Positions 5,399-8,538 of a stretch of DNA of 8,538 nucleotides are shown piece by piece. The notes under the pieces were generated by a model. That model did no database searches. It saw only the letters and a list, made by a program, of their open reading frames with translations, and was not told where the DNA came from. Numbering within the stretch: the first letter of the stretch is position 1; every line of letters begins with the position of its first letter. Both the position numbers and the translations under genes were made by a program. Source of the DNA: Acidobacteriaceae bacterium (lineage in GTDB: Bacteria > Acidobacteriota > Terriglobia > Terriglobales > Acidobacteriaceae); contig JAUTWY010000160.1 in NCBI GenBank assembly GCA_030838305.1, forward strand, positions 1 through 8,538, in the 5' to 3' direction.

Positions 5399-5664
5399 CA
5401 GGCGAGTTGTGAGTTTTTAGGAGAAAAATCCGTTCGGGGAATGCGGAGGCAAAGAGTGACGGAGGGCGTCTCGTAGTTTTCTTTCGCCCCGTCGGGCTCG
5501 CTCCCCTCGCACTCTCAACCCGCGGCTTACGCCGCCGGCTGCATTCCTCCGCAGCTTCGCGGCCAATCTTGCATCCCCCGGAAACACGTCCTGACGTTCG
5601 GGACTATGAATGCAGTCCCTGACGGCGGTTACTTACTTCCAATGCTTCTCGATCGGGCGGAAAG
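5399..5664. other. Divergent intergenic region with several palindromes, no gene seen
   Basis: The gap between ssb and the ferredoxin gene (5348-5681, 334 nt) has no convincing coding sequence. Besides the two promoters it holds GCGGC-TTAC-GCCGC (5522-5535), flanked by CC...GG with one mismatch and related to the element at 4411-4440. It also has long-range complementarity between TGCGGAGG (5442-5449) and CCTCCGCA (5546-5553), and the dyad GGGACT-N8-AGTCCC (5600-5619) about 63-82 nt upstream of the predicted ferredoxin transcription start. An in-frame ATG at 5610 could extend the ferredoxin by 24 residues but lacks a ribosome binding site. Confidence 0.4.
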
Positions 5665-5682
5665 CACGCTATAATCGCGGCA
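5646..5682 (+). promoter_or_regulatory. Ferredoxin promoter with perfect TATAAT, predicted leaderless start
   Basis: A perfect -10, TATAAT, lies at 5670-5675. Its last T is 7 nt upstream of the A of the ferredoxin ATG (5682), so the usual start distance puts +1 on the A of the ATG. The -35 is weak (TTCTCG at 5646-5651, 18-nt spacer). No Shine-Dalgarno-like sequence lies between the -10 and the ATG. Confidence 0.5.
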
Positions 5683-6062
5683 TGCCTCCTGCACCAGGCG
5701 CCACCAAAGCCGTCGGCATGGTTCCCGACGAGATGAAGGCCGAACCGAAGTCCACGGGAATTAGCACGCCGCGCAAGAAGAAACCGAAAGAACTGGCGGT
5801 GATTACTGAGTGCTGCACGGGATGCGCGGGCTCGCCGGCTTGCGTGGAATATTGTCCGGTGGAAGACTGCATGTTTTGGGTGGCCGACGAAGACAGTACT
5901 CCGTTCGGCCGCATCGCGGTCGATCCCATTCTCTGCATCGGCTGCAAGAAGTGCCTCAGCAAAGGGCCCGATGGATGCTTTCTCGACGGCTGCCCGTGGG
6001 ATGCCATCGTGATGGTCGACATTGCGGAAGTGGAAAAAGAAGTCGGGCCGATGGCGATTTGA
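5682..6062 (+). CDS. 2[4Fe-4S]-type ferredoxin with non-standard cysteine spacing
   Basis: A soluble electron carrier of 126 residues. Residues 1-38 form a Pro/Lys-rich extension ending PRKKKPKE. The ferredoxin domain follows with eleven cysteines: C44, C45, C48, C54 and C58 in ECCTGCAGSPACVEYCPV, C63, then C85, C88, C91, C99 and C104 in CIGCKKCLSKGPDGC and DGCPWDAI. By family logic cluster I would use C45 (or C44), C48 and C54 plus C104, and cluster II C85, C88, C91 plus C58; both fourth ligands are followed by Pro. The first motif has five residues between C48 and C54 instead of the usual two, and the loop between C91 and C104 is long, as in enlarged ferredoxins. ATG 5682 is preferred over in-frame ATG 5610 because a TATAAT box sits just before it. 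No redox partner gene is adjacent, so its electron partner is unknown. Confidence 0.85.
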   Translation: MPPAPGATKAVGMVPDEMKAEPKSTGISTPRKKKPKELAVITECCTGCAGSPACVEYCPVEDCMFWVADEDSTPFGRIAVDPILCIGCKKCLSKGPDGCFLDGCPWDAIVMVDIAEVEKEVGPMAI

Positions 6063-6063
6063 A

Positions 6064-6082
6064 AAGGGCAGCTTCTGGCTGC
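6064..6082 (-). terminator. Weak terminator-like hairpin at the end of the tol-pal cluster
   Basis: On the minus strand GCAGC-CAGAA-GCTGC (6068-6082) forms a 5-bp stem followed by CC and TTTT. It lies 28 nt after the stop of the 73-residue ORF, where a terminator would be expected, but the stem is short. It overlaps the last nucleotides after the convergent ferredoxin gene. Confidence 0.3.
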
Positions 6083-6093
6083 TAGTTTCTAGC
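6076..6093. repeat. AGCT/CTAG-rich short repeat, second copy
   Basis: TGGCTGCTAGTTTCTAGC (6076-6093) matches TAGCTCCTAGCTTTTAGC at 1358-1375 at 14 of 18 positions. Both are in intergenic DNA next to gene ends. I have seen similar AGCTnnTAGCT strings repeated in acidobacterial genomes, but that is recollection and not a search result. Confidence 0.4.
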
Positions 6094-6110
6094 TACAACC
6101 CCGACATGGG

Positions 6111-6332
6111 CTAATGCCTGCTTCGTTGACTCGCCTTCTTTGGCGGACCGCCGCTGGAGTGTTCCGGGCTTCCACCGGGCTCCGGAAAATCTGAATCCGC
6201 ATCTTTGATCCGAGAGTCCTGGTCGCGGTGCCCGAGTTGTCCTGCAAGGCCTGCATTCCCGTCGTGGTCACGCTCTTCGCCTTCAGTTGCACCCTTAGCG
6301 CCATCGGGATCGTTTTCGGAAATCTTAGTCAT
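6111..6332 (-). CDS. Small hydrophilic, probably disordered protein, 73 aa
   Basis: I do not recognise this family. The product starts MTKISENDPDGAKGATEGEE and is almost free of hydrophobic residues: rich in Asp, Glu, Gly and Lys in the first half (HDGNAGLAGQLGHRDQDSR), Pro/Gly/Ser then basic at the end (GGPPKKASQRSRH). It has no cysteine, signal peptide or membrane segment and is probably disordered. Evidence for a gene is a strong ribosome binding site (CAGGAG with 5-6 nt to the ATG), its position 36 nt after the cpoB stop on the same strand, and an uninterrupted frame. Evidence against is low sequence complexity, which chance frames in GC-rich DNA can show. If real it would be co-expressed with cpoB, but nothing in the sequence ties it to Tol-Pal function. 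Confidence 0.5.
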   Translation of the reverse strand: MTKISENDPDGAKGATEGEERDHDGNAGLAGQLGHRDQDSRIKDADSDFPEPGGSPEHSSGGPPKKASQRSRH

Positions 6333-6368
6333 GGGCTCTCCTGAAGAAGCGAAATTAAGGCAGTGGAA

Positions 6369-7220
6369 TCATTCGCCGGAACGGCTTGCGACTCCCAGCT
6401 TTCTCAGGCGTTCGCGGGCCTGCAAAGCCTCGTTCGATTTGGGATAGCGCTGGATCACGCGGCGAAGCTCGACCACTCCATCTTCCTGCTTGCCCAGTTC
6501 GAGGAGCGCGAAACCTTTCTTCAGCTGCGCCGAAGCAGTTTTGTTTCCCGTGGGAAAGTTCTGCAGAACCTGGTCGTAGCTCTGTGCGGCCTGCTGATAG
6601 TTTCCCTGGCGAAATTGAATCTCGCCGAGATAGAAGTAGCAGTTTCCTGCCAGATCAGTGTTGGGGTAGAACTTGATGTAATCGGAAAATTCCTGGGTAG
6701 CAAGATCATTCTTGCCGCCGTTGTAGTCGCGAATTGCGTTGTTGTAAAGCACATCGGGCGGGGGAGCCGATGCCATCGCCTGCTGCTGCGCCTGTTGCTG
6801 GGACTGCTGCGCGGCCTGGCTCTGTTGGGACGATTGCATGTCCTCAAGCTGCTTGCTGACCTTGGCGAGCCGAGCCTTGAGTTCGTCGAGCGAGTCATTC
6901 AATGATTGAATCTGACCTGAGAGCTGCTCGACGTGGCCTGTGGAATCCCCCTGCTGCTTTTGCAGGGAGTTCTGCAGGGCGGTGACCGCGGCGGCAACTT
7001 TGTTCACCGAGTCGGTGTCACGCTCGACCAGATTCTTCATGACGCCCATGCGCTCGTCGAAGCTGCGCTGCATGGCGGTCATTTGCTCCTGCAATTGCTG
7101 AACCTGGGTTTGCAGTTGGATCATTTCTTTACTGACGCCCCAGGCCGGCGGGACAGCCAGGGCGCAGAGCAGTGCGAAAAGAGGGGACAATCGTCGATAT
7201 GTCATAAGCTGATGTGCCAT
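6369..7220 (-). CDS. cpoB: Tol-Pal system protein CpoB (YbgF), periplasmic coiled-coil/TPR protein
   Basis: CpoB is a periplasmic protein that interacts with TolA and, in E. coli, couples outer-membrane constriction to peptidoglycan synthesis by PBP1B at the division site. The 283-residue product (E. coli about 263) has a signal peptide (about 1-28, hydrophobic LFALLCALAV, AWG before Val29). A coiled coil follows (about 32-130, heptads such as IQLQTQVQQLQEQM and GQIQSLNDSLDELKARLAKV), which in the family makes the trimer. Next come a Gln/Ser linker (about 129-151) and three TPR-like repeats (about 157-280: NAIRDYNGGKNDLATQEFSD, CYFYLGEIQFRQGNYQQAAQ, LKKGFALLELGKQEDGVVEL). Two in-frame ATGs, 7220 and 7205, arise from a 15-bp tandem repeat. 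I chose 7220 since AGGA lies about 11 nt upstream and nothing similar precedes 7205; both leave a workable signal peptide. It follows pal but behind a terminator. Confidence 0.93.
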   Translation of the reverse strand: MAHQLMTYRRLSPLFALLCALAVPPAWGVSKEMIQLQTQVQQLQEQMTAMQRSFDERMGVMKNLVERDTDSVNKVAAAVTALQNSLQKQQGDSTGHVEQLSGQIQSLNDSLDELKARLAKVSKQLEDMQSSQQSQAAQQSQQQAQQQAMASAPPPDVLYNNAIRDYNGGKNDLATQEFSDYIKFYPNTDLAGNCYFYLGEIQFRQGNYQQAAQSYDQVLQNFPTGNKTASAQLKKGFALLELGKQEDGVVELRRVIQRYPKSNEALQARERLRKLGVASRSGE

Positions 7221-7240
7221 AAGCTGAGATGTCCTAAGCG
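7196..7240. repeat. Three tandem 15-bp imperfect repeats across the cpoB start
   Basis: Units are GATATGTCATAAGCT (7196-7210), GATGTGCCATAAGCT (7211-7225) and GAGATGTCCTAAGCG (7226-7240). Units 1 and 2 match at 13 of 15 positions, 1 and 3 at 12, 2 and 3 at 10. Units 1 and 2 each contain an in-frame ATG on the minus strand, and unit 3 has AGGA at the matching place, serving as the ribosome binding site. The period of 15 keeps the reading frame. Confidence 0.75.
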
Positions 7241-7258
7241 AGAGATTTCTCCGAATCT

Positions 7259-7264
7259 ATTTTA
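7259..7264 (-). promoter_or_regulatory. Candidate -10 element for cpoB
   Basis: On the minus strand TAAAAT (5/6 to TATAAT) lies about 38 nt before the cpoB ATG, downstream of the pal terminator. No good -35 is present at 16-18 nt. A promoter somewhere here would be expected if the terminator is efficient. Confidence 0.3.
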
Positions 7265-7314
7265 GACGGATTGGCGGCTTTGTGGGTTACGCGGATATCG
7301 CTCGACAACCCGGG

Positions 7315-7347
7315 AAAAAGATCAGGGGCGGATTTCTCCGCCCCTGA
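7315..7347 (-). terminator. Strong intrinsic terminator after pal
   Basis: A perfect 10-bp stem, TCAGGGGCGG (7322-7331) and CCGCCCCTGA (7338-7347), encloses a 6-nt loop. On the minus strand it is followed by TCTTTTTC, the expected U-tract. It starts 13 nt after the pal stop codon. On the plus strand no T-run follows, so it acts in the pal direction. Confidence 0.85.
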
Positions 7348-7360
7348 CAGGTAGAACCAA

Positions 7361-8116
7361 CTACTTTTGATAAACGAAATGGCCGCGCCGGTTCTGCTGC
7401 CAGCAGTTTTCGTTGGACTCCATACAGAACGGCTTTTCCTTGCCGTAGCTGATGGTCTTGATGCGGCCGGCGGTTACTCCCGCCGACACCAGAGCGTTTT
7501 TCACTGAGGAAGCCCGCTGATCGCCCAGAGCCAGGTTGTACTCCGTGGACCCGCGCTCATCGCAGTGCCCCTCAACCGTAAAGTTGATACCGGAGTGCTG
7601 ACTGAGGAACTGCGCATCGGCCTGCACCGAAGCCTGCTGCGCGCCGCTGATATCGGACTTGTCATAGTCGAAGTAGATGTCCTTCACCGTCTGTCCGAAC
7701 AGATCCTCTTCCGATGCCGAAGGAGGTGGAGTGGTAGCCACCGGCGGTGCCGCTACTGTCAGGCGTGTCGTGGCCTCTTGAGTCCCGCCTGAACCTTTGG
7801 CGACGAGGTGATAGGTCGTCGATTCGCTAGGTGTGACCTGCTGCGATCCGCTGGCCTGCACCGCGCCGATGCCGTCAATGGAGACGTCGGTGGCGCCGGA
7901 AGTCTGCCAGCTCAGTGTTGCCGCCTGTCCTGGCGGAACTGTGTCAGGGCTTACCGAGATGGAGGCGGTTGGAGCTGGCGGTGGCGGTGGTGGCGGCGGA
8001 GCAGCTTTCTTTTTGCAAGCGCCCAGCATCAAAATCGCACACAATGCGAGTATGGTTGCGAGCACCTTCACGGTTTGTTGAGCGGAGTTAATATTTTTCA
8101 CGTTGATCCTCTTCAA
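7361..8116 (-). CDS. pal: Peptidoglycan-associated lipoprotein Pal with an Ig-like insert
   Basis: Pal is anchored in the outer membrane by its lipid and binds meso-diaminopimelate of peptidoglycan; TolB competes for it. With the chosen TTG start the protein has 251 residues against about 170 in E. coli. It has a signal peptide with lipobox L-G-A-C (lipidated Cys34), KKK, eight consecutive prolines (40-47), and an Ig-like segment (about 50-122: SISVSPDTVPPGQAATLSW, YHLVAKGSGGTQEATTRLTV). A second Pro/Thr linker and the OmpA-like domain (about 139-251) follow. That domain shows IYFDYDKSDI, EGHCDERGSTEYNLALGDQR (ligand-binding Asp186 and Arg201) and NRRGHFVYQK. Start choice: TTG 8116 has AGGAGG 7 nt upstream; GTG 8101 has GAGGA 6 nt upstream; ATG 8149 would add 11 residues but has no ribosome binding site. 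It lies 74 nt after tolB and ends at a strong terminator. Confidence 0.93.
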   Translation of the reverse strand: MKRINVKNINSAQQTVKVLATILALCAILMLGACKKKAAPPPPPPPPAPTASISVSPDTVPPGQAATLSWQTSGATDVSIDGIGAVQASGSQQVTPSESTTYHLVAKGSGGTQEATTRLTVAAPPVATTPPPSASEEDLFGQTVKDIYFDYDKSDISGAQQASVQADAQFLSQHSGINFTVEGHCDERGSTEYNLALGDQRASSVKNALVSAGVTAGRIKTISYGKEKPFCMESNENCWQQNRRGHFVYQK

Positions 8117-8190
8117 GTTGAATCCTCCTGCGAACCCGAAAATCAGCATCGAGCCCAGACGAAGTGTTTTGATTTATGACTCTTTATTTC

Positions 8191-8538
8191 CTACTTCCAA
8201 CTCCAGTTCGGTTGCGAGTTGCGTCCCGTAAACGTTAACTGATGGAGCTTGGTACCGTCGGCGAGCATCATCCAGATTTCTTCCTTGCCGGAACGGCCCG
8301 ACTGAAAAACGAGGTGACGACCGTCGGGCGACCATGAAGGAAAATCGTTGCGCCCGCCATCGTGGGTGAGCTGAACCCACTGTTTGCTGGCGATATCCAT
8401 CAGATAAATGTCGGAGGAGCCGGGTTCGCCGGGACCATACTTGCGAATCCACGCCAGGGTAAGGAACTGCCCATTCGGTGACCAGTTGGGCGAAACGGCG
8501 TAGCCCTGATCGGTCATACGCTGCTGGTTGGTGCCGTC
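8191..8538 (-). CDS. tolB: Tol-Pal system protein TolB, C-terminal part, begins outside the window
   Basis: TolB is the periplasmic beta-propeller that binds Pal and relays the energised TolQRA state. The visible 115 residues, with no start inside the window, are the end of the propeller. They show repeats typical of TolB/WD40-like (PD40) blades: VSPNWSPNGQFLTLAWIR, SDIYLMDIASKQWVQLTHDG, FPSWSPDGRHLVFQSGRSG, EEIWMMLADGTKLHQLTFTG, and a terminal blade strand NSQPNWSWK before TAG. The W-S-P-[DN]-G motifs mark each blade turn. The order tolB-pal-cpoB supports the assignment over other PD40 proteins, which also occur as DPP-type or sensor proteins. The stop is 74 nt before the chosen pal start with no terminator between, so tolB and pal are probably one transcript. 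An internal ATG at 8517 is a normal Met inside the propeller, not a start. Confidence 0.93.
   Translation of the reverse strand, partial: DGTNQQRMTDQGYAVSPNWSPNGQFLTLAWIRKYGPGEPGSSDIYLMDIASKQWVQLTHDGGRNDFPSWSPDGRHLVFQSGRSGKEEIWMMLADGTKLHQLTFTGRNSQPNWSWK

Noticed and set aside
5610..5681. Upstream ATG start for the ferredoxin
   Set aside because: No ribosome binding site precedes it, and a perfect TATAAT lies inside the added segment, so transcripts from that promoter would lack it.
6089..6304. Second minus-strand frame overlapping the 73-residue ORF
   Set aside because: No ribosome binding site, and it overlaps in another frame an ORF with a strong one; composition is typical of a shadow frame.
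6363..6905. Plus-strand open frame of 180 codons with Leu-rich stretches that mimic membrane segments
   Set aside because: It lies antisense to cpoB; the hydrophobic look comes from complementing the Gln-rich (CAG to CTG) coiled-coil region.

Overview
The window looks like chromosomal backbone from an Acidobacteriota genome, probably class Terriglobia. This is inferred from protein flavour (IPT/TIG lipoprotein, Ig-containing Pal, an odd two-cluster ferredoxin), moderately high GC, and several dispersed intergenic repeats that I associate with this group. No database search was possible. No rRNA, tRNA, CRISPR array, insertion sequence or phage gene is visible.

Layout: (1) 1-1844, minus strand: rpsO (ribosomal protein S15) followed by the N-terminal 444 codons of pnp (polynucleotide phosphorylase), the classical rpsO-pnp pair. 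(2) 1845-2117: rpsO promoter region and a dispersed repeat. (3) 2118-2525, minus: a small lipoprotein with one IPT/TIG domain, divergent from (4) 2824-3018, plus: a 64-residue hydrophilic protein of unknown function. (5) 3192-4271, plus: a secreted GH18-like glycoside hydrolase with a promoter and an operator-like dyad upstream. (6) 4272-4519: a patch of REP-like hairpins. (7) 4520-5347, minus: ssb followed after 9 nt by a pterin-4a-carbinolamine dehydratase gene. (8) 5348-5681: divergent intergenic region with an ssb promoter and a promoter for (9) 5682-6062, plus: a 126-residue 2[4Fe-4S]-type ferredoxin, predicted to be translated from a leaderless mRNA. (10) 6111-8538, minus: the end of a tol-pal cluster, tolB (3' end only), pal, cpoB/ybgF, then a 73-residue hydrophilic ORF.

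How the genes fit together: rpsO/pnp and ssb are housekeeping genes for translation, RNA turnover and DNA maintenance. TolB, Pal and CpoB are the periplasmic and outer-membrane arm of the Tol-Pal machine, which keeps the outer membrane attached to peptidoglycan and constricts it at division. A strong intrinsic terminator between pal and cpoB suggests the cluster is split into two transcription units or attenuated there.

I did not find a convincing new multi-gene system. The best leads are the GH18-like protein with an altered DxxDxDxE motif plus its upstream dyad, the predicted leaderless ferredoxin with non-standard cysteine spacing, the Ig-domain insertion in Pal, the 15-bp tandem duplication across the cpoB start, and crossing inverted repeats in the pnp leader.
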